DNA of 38,049 nucleotides from Virgibacillus_F sp049310925 (GTDB lineage: Bacteria > Bacillota > Bacilli > Bacillales > Amphibacillaceae). A program made the position numbers and the translations under genes. Numbering within the stretch: the first letter of the stretch is position 1; every line of letters starts with the position of its first letter. Below, piece after piece: positions 1-8,068 of this stretch. The stretch lies in NCBI RefSeq assembly GCF_049310925.1, contig NZ_JBMERP010000033.1, positions 1 to 38,049 of the forward strand, given 5' to 3'. The notes beneath the pieces are model-generated. The model ran no database searches, had not been told where the DNA came from, and was given only the letters and a program-made list of their open reading frames with translations.

Positions 1-188
1 TTATTATCTCTAAAAAAAGTAACCCATTCACCATTAACCTTTTCAACAGAGAGTACATTGATCGATTCCGCCCAATCTTTTGTACTTATGTATACGTCAT
101 CTGCTTCAGGTGGTTGTTGATTTTGATAAAAGATATAGGAACAGGAAATGATTATAATTATTGCGACGATAGAGAGTATCCTTTTCAT
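1..188 (-). CDS. Putative lipoprotein, 3' end outside the window
   Basis: Only the first 62 codons are present; the gene runs off the left edge. Translation begins MKRILSIVAIIIIISCSYIF: a short basic start, a hydrophobic run and an I-I-S-C lipobox with the cysteine at residue 16. This suggests a lipid-anchored outer-face protein. The visible mature part is hydrophilic, with an aromatic stretch around residues 45-60 (WAESINVL, GEWVTFFRD). An AAAGGA ribosome site lies 6 nt before the ATG. I do not recognise a family and infer no function. The signal sequence is read directly; lipidation is an inference from the lipobox. Confidence 0.6.
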   Translation of the reverse strand, partial: MKRILSIVAIIIIISCSYIFYQNQQPPEADDVYISTKDWAESINVLSVEKVNGEWVTFFRDN

Positions 189-278
189 AGTAAATCCTTT
201 CTTATTTTAGTTTTAGTTTTAGAGTAACATAAAAAGTTAATACCTTTATATGGAATAATACTATTAAATTTTAAAAAG

Positions 279-330
279 TTCGGCTTATCGCCCTAGTCGT
301 ACATATGCAGAAAGAAAGCTTTTATACTGC
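279..330. repeat. Degenerate copy of a dispersed hairpin repeat
   Basis: This stretch carries CGGCTTATCGCC, CATATGCAG, AAAGAAAG and TTTTATACTGC in the same order as better copies near 2865-2945 and 25779-25858. It is the most decayed of the three, and its right end touches a terminator hairpin. Confidence 0.5.
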
Positions 331-361
331 AAAAAAAGCCGAAGGGAAACCCCTCCGGCTT
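331..361 (-). terminator. Rho-independent terminator of the acidic secreted protein gene
   Basis: Read on the minus strand, a G+C-rich stem (AAGCCGGAGGGG against CCCTTCGGCTT, one bulge, 3-nt loop) is followed by a run of seven T. It lies 14 nt beyond the stop codon of the 375-1316 gene. Confidence 0.85.
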
Positions 362-374
362 GTGAAAATTTGTA

Positions 375-1316
375 TTAACCTTCTACAACTACTTCTTCTT
401 CTGTTTCTACTTCTAATTTCAGTTCGATTGTTTCAACAGATTCAGTTGTTTCTTCTGTTCCTTCTTCTGCTGGATCCTCTACTACTGTTTCTTCTTCCGT
501 TGATACTTCCTCTTCTACTTCAACTGTCGCATGTACTGCAGAGTTTGCAGCTGCATGTAATTTTGCATTTTCGCTTGCATTCTCGCTTGCCTGTGAATTA
601 ATTTTGTTTGCAACAGATGGACTAACTTTCTCTTCCTTGTCTGCTTCTACTTCCACTTCTTCACTTGTTTCTGTATCAACATCTGTTTCTGTTTCCGTAG
701 TTTCAGTAGCTTCTGTTTTTTCATCAGTTACTACTTCTTCTGTTGGTGTTTCTTCTACTACTTCTGTTTCTTCTTCTGTTGTTACTTCTTCTTCTACATC
801 TGTTTCTTCTTCAACTGTCGCATGTACTGCAGAGTTTGCAGATGCATGTAATTTTGCATTTTCACTTGCATGCTCGCTTGCCTGTGAATTGATTTTGTTT
901 GCAACAGATGGACTAACTTTCTCTTCCTTGTCTGCTTCTACTTCCTCATCATCACTTGTTTCTGCATCAACATCTGTTTCTGTTTCCGTAGTTTCAGTAG
1001 CTTCTGTTTCTTCGTTAACTGGAGCTTCTACTACTTCTGTTTCTTCTTCCGTTGCTGCTTCCTCTTCTACTTCAACTGTCGCATGTACAGCTGAGTTTGC
1101 CGAAGCATGTGCTTTTGCATTTTCACTTGCATGCTTGCTTGCCTGCGATTTGGTTTTTTTAGCTTGAGTTTTTGTTTTAACTTCAACTTTTACCTTTTCA
1201 ACTTTGTGTGAGTTATCTGAAGCCGCTTCACTTACTTGGGCTCCACCAAGGATCCCGGCTGATACTACTCCTGCTAACATAAATGATTTAACTACTGTAA
1301 GTCCTTTAATTTTCAT
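375..1316 (-). CDS. Secreted acidic repeat protein with Ala/His ladder motifs
   Basis: A 313-residue protein with a clear signal peptide (basic MKIKG start, hydrophobic core, cleavage probably after SEA near residue 31). The mature chain is three repeats. Each has an Ala-rich block that steps in fours (ASEH-ASEN-AKLH-ASAN-SAVH-ATVE) followed by a long Glu/Thr/Val stretch (TEEETEVVE type). Corresponding points in the DNA are 291 and 261 bp apart. No LPXTG sorting motif, membrane anchor or catalytic motif is visible, so it is probably released or held by charge. It lies 51 nt downstream of the lysine-rich secreted protein on the same strand and may share its mRNA. The ribosome site is GGGAG about 10 nt before ATG. 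Function unknown; a matrix, adhesion or ion-binding role is only a guess. Confidence 0.75.
   Translation of the reverse strand: MKIKGLTVVKSFMLAGVVSAGILGGAQVSEAASDNSHKVEKVKVEVKTKTQAKKTKSQASKHASENAKAHASANSAVHATVEVEEEAATEEETEVVEAPVNEETEATETTETETDVDAETSDDEEVEADKEEKVSPSVANKINSQASEHASENAKLHASANSAVHATVEEETDVEEEVTTEEETEVVEETPTEEVVTDEKTEATETTETETDVDTETSEEVEVEADKEEKVSPSVANKINSQASENASENAKLHAAANSAVHATVEVEEEVSTEEETVVEDPAEEGTEETTESVETIELKLEVETEEEVVVEG
522..1165. repeat. Three in-gene repeats of about 260-290 bp
   Basis: The segment CAACTGTCGCATGTAC recurs at about 521, 812 and 1073, each followed by the same Ala/His-coding block and preceded by a Glu/Thr-rich spacer. Spacing is 291 and 261 bp, both multiples of three, so copy-number change would keep the frame. 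Confidence 0.8.
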
Positions 1317-1367
1317 TTTTATATTCGCTCCCTTTTCATTTGTTTGTAAGTGTTTTTACAATAACCA

Positions 1368-2219
1368 TTAGAAAAAAGGAGTTACTTGCGGCGGCTGGAA
1401 CGGTGGTGCATTAACCCATTGATTACGGTATTCTCTAAGATGAGAAATAAAGGGTTGAATCCGTTTTAGATTCGAATGTTTCCAAGCTTCAAGCGACGAT
1501 TTGTCAATAAAGCTAGTGGTGTTTTGCCCACTACGGTCTTTGGAGGGTCCAACTGGAACTTTTGTACTGTGCTGCGTAACAGCAATAGAATCCTTTGGAA
1601 CCTTCTCCTTACTAAAAGGAATTTGTTTGTTCTCTTCTGTATCTGGTTTTTCTTTGATATAGTCCGTCTCTTTAACGGAAGGTACGCTATTAACATCTTT
1701 AGCATGATTAGTAGCTTGCTGATTACCTTCCTTCCTTGGACTATCATGTGGAACTGATTTTGTAGAATTCTTTTCTACTTGTGCATTACTTGAATAATTG
1801 TCGTCGCTGCCTTCTTTTGGCTTTTGCTTCTTTTTGTTCTTATTGACTACTTTTTTGTTCTTCTTTTTAGTAGTCTCACTATCTTCTGAGACTTTTTCAA
1901 TTCCTTTTCTGACTACTTGGGCTTTCTCCCTTGCTTCTTCATTAGCTTGACTAGGTAATTCAACAGCTTTTTTAGCCTTTTCCTTTACCTGCTGTGGAAT
2001 AACTTTATCAGCTTTTTCATGTGCTTGAGCTGGTACGGGCACCTTAACTTTCGCGTTTGAAGATTTATTTTGTAAATCTTTTACACCTTGGTTTACGTGA
2101 TCATTTAGCGCATTAGGATTCTTCGCTTTCTCACTTTTCTGAGCAAATACATCCATCGGGAAAATTAAGGCGATACCTATGATGATAAAACCGGTCAAAT
2201 AGAGTTTTCGAAAGTTCAA
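1368..2219 (-). CDS. Secreted lysine-rich low-complexity protein
   Basis: A 283-residue protein starting at TTG, chosen because AGGTGG lies about 7-9 nt upstream. Residues 1-26 form a signal peptide ending in VFAQ. The mature part begins with short Ala/Lys/Gln segments (PAQAHEKADK, PSQANEEAREKAQ), then a strongly basic stretch (KKKNKKVVNKNKKKQKPKEG, about 118-137), then a Ser/Thr/Lys-rich linker and an aromatic/proline tail (NQWVNAPPFQPPQ). No known domain is apparent. The following gene encodes an acidic secreted protein, so the two products carry opposite charge. Function unknown. Confidence 0.7.
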   Translation of the reverse strand: MNFRKLYLTGFIIIGIALIFPMDVFAQKSEKAKNPNALNDHVNQGVKDLQNKSSNAKVKVPVPAQAHEKADKVIPQQVKEKAKKAVELPSQANEEAREKAQVVRKGIEKVSEDSETTKKKNKKVVNKNKKKQKPKEGSDDNYSSNAQVEKNSTKSVPHDSPRKEGNQQATNHAKDVNSVPSVKETDYIKEKPDTEENKQIPFSKEKVPKDSIAVTQHSTKVPVGPSKDRSGQNTTSFIDKSSLEAWKHSNLKRIQPFISHLREYRNQWVNAPPFQPPQVTPFF

Positions 2220-2445
2220 ACTTTCACCACCTTTCTGTATGAAAATGTTTTGAATCTTTCTACTAAGAAGGTTCGTCCATTATAGTTACTTTTAGACGGT
2301 TTACATTATTTATAAGTTAAAACACAACTTTCTTCCTACACGTCTGTTCAAAATCAACAAGAGTTAATTAAGTTAAAATGCTTCACAAAACGAGCTAAAC
2401 CGAGTATTATACATATAAAACATATAGGAAAGGTCGGAATTAATC

Positions 2446-2868
2446 ATGAGTGAAGAAATCCGTTCAGTACCACGTCCATTGGTACGATTGAATCAGTGGT
2501 TTATAGTGGCTTCTGTAGTCCTAACCTGGGTAACTGGCCAAGAATGGATACTTGTTCTCCCACTAATTGCTGGACTTTTGGGACTTTTATTTAGTTTTAA
2601 TCCAGTAATGCGACTTGGAAAATTATTTCTTAGGAAAAATCCTTCAGAATATATACCAGAGGATCATGCACAACAACAATTTAACCAAGTAATAGCAGTA
2701 GCTTGTTTAGCACTTGCATTAGTAAGTTACACAATGGGATGGACCGTTTTAGCTATTCTTTTCACTACAATGGTTGCCTTAGCTGCCTTTATTGCAATAC
2801 TAGGCTTCTGCATTGGCTGTTTTATTCGGTTTCAATGGATGCAATACCGCCATAGAAGAACTTCTTAG
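2446..2868 (+). CDS. DUF4395 family membrane protein
   Basis: A 140-residue integral membrane protein that matches the DUF4395 pattern: RPLVRLNQW near the start (residues 10-18), two hydrophobic helices at about 20-52, a loop with FNPVMRLGKLFLRKNP, two more helices at about 83-127, and a CIGCF motif near 122 followed by a basic tail. DUF4395 proteins are found in many bacteria with no settled function. The start ATG has AGGAAAGG upstream. Its stop codon TAG lies inside the first bases of a dispersed repeat (TTAGAAAACTTGG), so the repeat may have defined the present C-terminus. A terminator follows at about 2960. Family assignment is from recalled sequence pattern. Confidence 0.75.
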   Translation: MSEEIRSVPRPLVRLNQWFIVASVVLTWVTGQEWILVLPLIAGLLGLLFSFNPVMRLGKLFLRKNPSEYIPEDHAQQQFNQVIAVACLALALVSYTMGWTVLAILFTTMVALAAFIAILGFCIGCFIRFQWMQYRHRRTS

Positions 2869-2945
2869 AAAACTTGGTTTATCGCCAAGCCCTTATGGCC
2901 ACTTAGTTGCACTTATGCAGTAAGAAAGGGTTTATACTTTCTTAA
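2865..2945. repeat. Dispersed hairpin repeat, copy 2
   Basis: It matches 25779-25858 closely: TTAGAAAACTTGG, TTATCGCCAAGCC, CACTTAGTTGCACTTATGCAG, then TAAGAAAG and CTTTCTTA. The last two form a perfect 8-bp stem (2921-2928 with 2937-2944), and CTTGG/CCAAG forms a second small stem. The element starts at the stop codon of the preceding gene and ends 15 nt before a terminator. Confidence 0.8.
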
Positions 2946-2959
2946 CTGCTAAACAAGCA

Positions 2960-2991
2960 TAAACCACTTCAAATGAAGTGGTTTATTTTTT
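2960..2991 (+). terminator. Terminator after the DUF4395 gene
   Basis: AAACCACTTC and GAAGTGGTTT form a perfect stem with a short loop, followed by ATTTTTT on the plus strand. Confidence 0.85.
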
Positions 2992-2997
2992 GGCAAT

Positions 2998-3525
2998 CTA
3001 TTTAATTAGTATTTCAATCTCGTCAGCATACTTTGTTATTAGATTGTTGACATGTTTGTTTACGTTATCTACATAGTCATTTTCGTTGTCTGAATGTGGG
3101 TGACCCAACTCTTTTAATATGTATTGATTAACGTACTGACTTCTTTTCGTAGTCTTTTTCAGATAATCCTGATAGTATTTTTCTTCTGACATTCCTACTT
3201 TTTTAGCCTGTTTTTCCACAAATTTTCTAAGTGGGTCTTCACTATCTTCAGGTGGAAGATGAGTGAAAGCCAATGTTTCTTCTGCCTCTTCAGATATATC
3301 TAAACCCATCTCTTTTGCTTTCTGAACCATAATTTCTTCCTTAACAAACTCTTTAACCATCTTGGGGAGTTCCTGATCATTTACATCATATATAAAACGT
3401 ATCTCTCCAACTGTAATTTTTTCATCCATGACAATTGCTGCGACCTCGTCATCATCATAAACTGGTTGGGATGAGCATGCTGCCGCCCAAAGTAGCAAAC
3501 AAACTACTAGCAAAAAACGTTTCAT
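2998..3525 (-). CDS. Lipoprotein with SurA N-terminal-like domain
   Basis: A 175-residue exported lipoprotein. The signal sequence ends in W-A-A-A-C with the lipid-modified cysteine at residue 17. The mature part (VAAIVMDEKITVGEIRF, then KEFVKEEIMVQKAKEMGL) resembles the SurA/PrsA N-terminal chaperone fold, in which a short beta element leads to helices that bind unfolded protein. There is no parvulin-type peptidyl-prolyl isomerase domain, so it is shorter than PrsA and would be a chaperone-only form. The C-terminal half is charged and helical. It probably sits on the outer face of the membrane. The ribosome site GGGGGATTAG precedes ATG. The domain call is by motif likeness only. Confidence 0.65.
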   Translation of the reverse strand: MKRFLLVVCLLLWAAACSSQPVYDDDEVAAIVMDEKITVGEIRFIYDVNDQELPKMVKEFVKEEIMVQKAKEMGLDISEEAEETLAFTHLPPEDSEDPLRKFVEKQAKKVGMSEEKYYQDYLKKTTKRSQYVNQYILKELGHPHSDNENDYVDNVNKHVNNLITKYADEIEILIK

Positions 3526-3627
3526 CTAATCCCCCTTTTTCTTTTTCTACATCTGAAATTATTTTAACACAAGTATTCAGTCTTTTATTAAGTATTTATA
3601 AATTATATTAACAGAGTTTGGCTAGAA

Positions 3628-4227
3628 TTACTTTAATCTTCCTAGATAATAGCCCCCGAGAAAGATCGTTATAATTAACACAAAATGTATAATCGCCCAC
3701 CCGATTTTTCCGTATTGTAAATGGCGAAAGTCAATTGGTTTTCGCAACTCATGAGGTATTAACAAGTCCCCCAGCCACTGGAAAATAAGAAGATAAATCC
3801 ACCACCACGTGTAGGAATCCCAAAAATCCCATTTGTAGTTATATTTCATTATTTGTGTATAATTTATAGCTACCGTTTCCAACAACATTCCTATGTGAAT
3901 AATCACCCAGTAAAACGGTATTTTCCAGCCCCATTTTTCTGGACTGTAACGCACTCCAATTAAAACCAGCATTGAAAATGTTAATGTAACTGCATCTATG
4001 GGCATGTTTGTAATATTAGGGAAAAACACATAAGGGAAAAAGTAAAAATCGAATGCAACAAAAATAAAGCACAATACGTTTGCAACAAACCCTGAGATAA
4101 GAAACAACAGCCCATAACGCTTCCAGTCCAATTTTAAGAATAAAACAATTACAGTACCACTAATCACAATCGTTAAAATATAAGCAAATGATTCGATATT
4201 AAAACCAAAATTTATGTAATCCTGCAT
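3628..4227 (-). CDS. Polytopic membrane protein, probably CBO0543 family
   Basis: A 199-residue protein with five to six hydrophobic segments (about 15-31, 38-62, 79-92, 104-120, 142-158 and 176-195) and many Trp, Tyr and Phe residues, including WDFWDSYTWWWIYL (about 133-146) and the polar W-L-G-D motif in FQWLGDLL. This pattern is like the uncharacterised CBO0543 family of Firmicute membrane proteins, but the family name is from memory. The gene stands alone between the lipoprotein and the addBA terminator. No function is inferred. Confidence 0.6.
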   Translation of the reverse strand: MQDYINFGFNIESFAYILTIVISGTVIVLFLKLDWKRYGLLFLISGFVANVLCFIFVAFDFYFFPYVFFPNITNMPIDAVTLTFSMLVLIGVRYSPEKWGWKIPFYWVIIHIGMLLETVAINYTQIMKYNYKWDFWDSYTWWWIYLLIFQWLGDLLIPHELRKPIDFRHLQYGKIGWAIIHFVLIITIFLGGYYLGRLK

Positions 4228-4296
4228 GTTATGATTTACCTTTCACAAAACAGTTTTCTATATAGTGTCGGATAAAATCCACCTTCTTATTCCAAC

Positions 4297-4334
4297 AAAA
4301 ATGACCACCAATATATTTATTTGGCGGTCATTTT
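4297..4334 (-). terminator. Terminator of addBA
   Basis: AAAATGACCGCCAA and TTGGTGGTCATTTT (minus strand) form a 14-bp stem with one mismatch, and the T-tract follows. It lies just past the addA stop codon. Confidence 0.85.
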
Positions 4335-4342
4335 AAATGGAT

Positions 4343-7300
4343 TTAGTTTTTAGGCACCTCTATAAGCACCTCTTTTGAAAAATAATACAAATAAACGCTG
4401 GTTACCGGCTTTTTCCAAATACGTTCTATCGCCTGACGATAGAGTTCCATTTGTGTTTTGTATCTATTGGTTAGCTGTTCCTTAACTTTATCTGTTAGTT
4501 CTTTTTCAATCGCATCTGTCTTATAATCCAGGATCATCAATCCGTCGCCAACTGGGATTACACAGTCAATTACACCTTGGACAAGTACTTGCTCATCGAC
4601 ATCACTTGACCACGAGGCATACACCTCTTTTGCTGACAAGGAGAGACTGAAAGGGACCTCACGATAGACGTTGGACGATTCAAGCATGCGTTTACCTATC
4701 TCGGTCTTAAAAAATGCCTCAATTATACTTGTATCAATAATTTCTGCTTCGTCTGCAGTTAGGACTTCTTTTTCCACTAACTTATCGACATACGAATCAA
4801 TTTCTATCGCTGTCCATTCTTTCGTCAAAGGAATATGCTGCATAACGGTATGCATGGCAGTACCTTTTTCAGCAGACGTAATGGTTTTACCCTTTTGCAT
4901 GAACATCGGACGTTTAACAATTGGTGCACGTGACGTTTGAACCATCTGATCGGAGCTGTATTCGTCCTTCAACTCACGTTGTCGCTTAATTTCTGTTACA
5001 GTTTGTTTCGCCCGTGATGTTGCCGCCTGTGTGTATGGATACAGATAGGAGAGTTTTTCATCAACATATTCATCAAGCTGACTGTTTCTAAGCGCCATCG
5101 GTTCCCAATTACGGATGTATTCTTTTAGAGAGATATCCTCGTCTGTTACTACGTCATCAAGGTTTGCTAGTTGACTACCATGGACTACTGAAATATCCCA
5201 TTTAGAAGGATCCAATTTAATTTCATCGTTTTTTACCTCATTTACATCTTCTGCTCGCAAGACCTCACTGGCATGATGACGAATAAGAGCTGGACCAACC
5301 CAATCAAGGTAGGATTTTGCTTCGATCCGGAAGTGGGTTGGCATTACCCAATCATAATGATCGAGCATCTTTTCCCATTTCTTTTGTTTTTTCTCAAAAG
5401 ACGCGACATTACCTACCATCAGTAGTTTTTCCTTAGCCCGGGTTAGCGCTACATATAGAACACGCATCTCTTCTGCTAATAGTTCACGAAGCTGCTCTTT
5501 TTGGAAAGCATAGTAAAGTAGTGTTGGATAGGTAATCCGCTTGACTGGATCAATATACTTACTCGCAAACCCTAAATCTTTATGCAGCAAATAGCGTTTT
5601 TTCAAATCCTGCATATTAAATTGCCTATCCATCCCACCCAAGATGACTACGGGGAACTCCAGGCCTTTACTTTTGTGAATGGTCATAATTCGAATAACAT
5701 CTTCTTGTTCACTTAGAGCCCTTGCTGCACCAAGGTCCTCTCCCCGCTCCTCCATCCGTTCAATTAAACGCAAAAAACGAAATAATCCTCTAAAGGAGGT
5801 TGTTTCATATCCCCTTGCCCGGTCATACAACGCTCGTAAATTTGCTTGTCTTTGCCGGCCTCCAGGCATTCCTCCAACAAAATCGTAATAGCCGGTTTCC
5901 CGGTATATTTGCCAGATCAATTCAGACAATGCTCCTTGTCTTGAAGCAATCCGAAATGTTTCCAAAAGGTTTAAAAACTTACTTACTTTATCAGCTAATT
6001 TATTTGCATTTTGCTTTTCATATGCTTTTAACGCATCGTAAAAACCATGTTTCTGATCAGCTAGGCGGATAACAGCTAGCTCTTCTTCGTTTAAACTGAT
6101 AATTGGTGAATGTAAGACTGATGCAAGTGGTATGTCCTGTCTTGGATTATCAATTACCTTTAGCAAGCTTAACATGACTTTGATTTCAATTGCTTCAAAG
6201 TAACCAGTTGATAACTCAGCATAAACAGGGATTCCCAGCTTCTTCAATTCATCGACAATTGTTGGGGTCCACGTCATTGAGCGCATTAAAATAACAGCAT
6301 CACGATATTGAAAATCGCGCTGTGTTTCTGTTGTTTTATCAAATACCTGAAGTGGCTTGTTACCATCCTGCCCAGTCCATTCTTTGATTTTCTGCGCATA
6401 GGCGCGAGCCTCTAATTGAGCTTTTTCTAAGTCCTGATAGTCTTCATCGTCTGTTTCTTCATCTTTTTCATCATCTGTTTCACGATCAATTATCAGTAGC
6501 TCAGGTTCTGGAGATTGATATGGAAAAGAATCATAGGTTTTATTGCCATAAATTAATTCGGCGTTATGATCATAATTAATTTCGCCTAATGTTTCATCTA
6601 ATATTTGCCTGAAAAGATAATTCGCTCCAATTAGGACGTGCTCCCGACTTCTAAAGTTACTGGACAGGTCAATACGTTGGCCGGGATTATCCGCTTCCTG
6701 GAATTGCTTATATTTTTTAATAAACAAACTAGGTTCAGCATGACGGAATCTGTAAATGCTTTGCTTCACATCTCCAACCATAAACATATTCCCTTTGCCA
6801 GTGCGGTCACTGATTAGCCTTAAGATCGTTTCCTGTACCAAATTTGTGTCCTGGTACTCATCTACTAATACCTCGTTAAACTTTTGTTGAAAATGCCGTG
6901 CTACATCAGACGGCATTGGATTATCTGCTGGGGAGTCCCCATCAATTAATAATGCTAAACAATGATGTTCCAAGTCGGAAAAATCAACGATTGCCCGCTC
7001 TCTTTTCTGCTCGGTAAAGCGATCTTTAAACTCTTTTACAATTTCAGTCAGTTGTTTAATTACCGGTGCAAGCTCACGCATATCCTCAATATGACTGGCA
7101 AGATTACGTGTAAACCAACCATCCTTCATGTCTTTCCAACGTTTCTTATAGCTATCCCGCAGGCTTTTCACCTTTTCTTTTACCTCGTCAGAGCATTCTA
7201 CTTTTTTTCTGGACAGGGCTTTAAATGAACTGCCCGCCATAAAGACTTGCAAATCATCCCATGTATCCTTGTTCGCAATTGCCTCTTGGATCATCACAAG

Positions 7301-8068
7301 GTCAGATTCTATTGCCTCAGCGTAATGAACAGGCCCTTCTGGATCGTTTGCATGCTCAAGCGCAGCTGTAGCCTCTTCTTCGATTGCTGTTAATTGACTC
7401 ATTACCTCGCGTTTAATAATGGATAGCCAGGTGAGGTCTTCCTCTTTAAATCCCTCTGGTACATCATATACATCCGCCAGCTGGTTTAGCCACTTTACTG
7501 GCCATGGATTTTGGACCGAAAACGTATATAACTTTAGTACCAAATCTTCCACCTCGATATCACTTCGGTCACTCGAAAAGCGGTCAACGACATCAAAAAA
7601 ACGAACCTGTTCTTCGCCCTCCTTGCCGTACCATTCTTCAAAAAGATCGGCGATAACATCCTGTTTGATCAAATCAATCTCCATATCGTTTGCAATTCGA
7701 AAAGCTGGATCAATATCCAATAAATATGCGTATTGCTTCACCACATCTAAACAAAATGAATGGAGAGTGGATATGGATGCACGCTGCAGTAATGATAGTT
7801 GTTTTTTCAAATGTGTTGAACCGGGATCTTCTGCCAGTGCCTTATCCAGAGCTAAGCCGACGCGATTTCGCATTTCTTGTGCAGCAGCATTCGTAAACGT
7901 CGCAACGAGAAGGGTATCAATGTCAACTGGATTTTGCTTATTAATTAACTTTTGAATGATCCGCTCAACTAGTACTGCTGTTTTTCCGGAACCCGCTGCA
8001 GCAGCTACAAGCATGTCGCTTCCTGCTGTATAAATTGCCTGTTCTTGTTCCTTTGTCCAATTAACCAT
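4343..8068 (-). CDS. addA: ATP-dependent helicase/nuclease subunit A (AddA)
   Basis: At 1241 residues this is full length for AddA. It is the motor and one of the two nucleases of the AddAB enzyme, which resects double-strand ends and loads RecA after Chi recognition. Visible UvrD-type motifs: Walker A AAAAGSGKT at 22-30, Walker B DEYQDT at 403-408, motif III GDVKQSIYRFR at 432-442, and a later helicase motif VIRIMTIHKSKGLEFP. The RecB-type nuclease is at the C-terminus, with GVID near 1165 and LDYKTD at 1180-1185. The start follows AGGAGGGG, and its ATG overlaps the addB stop codon by 1 nt (TAATG), so the two are translationally coupled. All key motifs look intact. Confidence 0.97.
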   Translation of the reverse strand: MVNWTKEQEQAIYTAGSDMLVAAAAGSGKTAVLVERIIQKLINKQNPVDIDTLLVATFTNAAAQEMRNRVGLALDKALAEDPGSTHLKKQLSLLQRASISTLHSFCLDVVKQYAYLLDIDPAFRIANDMEIDLIKQDVIADLFEEWYGKEGEEQVRFFDVVDRFSSDRSDIEVEDLVLKLYTFSVQNPWPVKWLNQLADVYDVPEGFKEEDLTWLSIIKREVMSQLTAIEEEATAALEHANDPEGPVHYAEAIESDLVMIQEAIANKDTWDDLQVFMAGSSFKALSRKKVECSDEVKEKVKSLRDSYKKRWKDMKDGWFTRNLASHIEDMRELAPVIKQLTEIVKEFKDRFTEQKRERAIVDFSDLEHHCLALLIDGDSPADNPMPSDVARHFQQKFNEVLVDEYQDTNLVQETILRLISDRTGKGNMFMVGDVKQSIYRFRHAEPSLFIKKYKQFQEADNPGQRIDLSSNFRSREHVLIGANYLFRQILDETLGEINYDHNAELIYGNKTYDSFPYQSPEPELLIIDRETDDEKDEETDDEDYQDLEKAQLEARAYAQKIKEWTGQDGNKPLQVFDKTTETQRDFQYRDAVILMRSMTWTPTIVDELKKLGIPVYAELSTGYFEAIEIKVMLSLLKVIDNPRQDIPLASVLHSPIISLNEEELAVIRLADQKHGFYDALKAYEKQNANKLADKVSKFLNLLETFRIASRQGALSELIWQIYRETGYYDFVGGMPGGRQRQANLRALYDRARGYETTSFRGLFRFLRLIERMEERGEDLGAARALSEQEDVIRIMTIHKSKGLEFPVVILGGMDRQFNMQDLKKRYLLHKDLGFASKYIDPVKRITYPTLLYYAFQKEQLRELLAEEMRVLYVALTRAKEKLLMVGNVASFEKKQKKWEKMLDHYDWVMPTHFRIEAKSYLDWVGPALIRHHASEVLRAEDVNEVKNDEIKLDPSKWDISVVHGSQLANLDDVVTDEDISLKEYIRNWEPMALRNSQLDEYVDEKLSYLYPYTQAATSRAKQTVTEIKRQRELKDEYSSDQMVQTSRAPIVKRPMFMQKGKTITSAEKGTAMHTVMQHIPLTKEWTAIEIDSYVDKLVEKEVLTADEAEIIDTSIIEAFFKTEIGKRMLESSNVYREVPFSLSLSAKEVYASWSSDVDEQVLVQGVIDCVIPVGDGLMILDYKTDAIEKELTDKVKEQLTNRYKTQMELYRQAIERIWKKPVTSVYLYYFSKEVLIEVPKN

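Noticed and set aside
604..1167. Plus-strand open frame with a Ser/Thr/Val-rich product opposite the acidic secreted protein
   Set aside because: It is the complement of a repeated Glu/Ala-coding gene that has a signal peptide, ribosome site and terminator; the plus frame has none of these.
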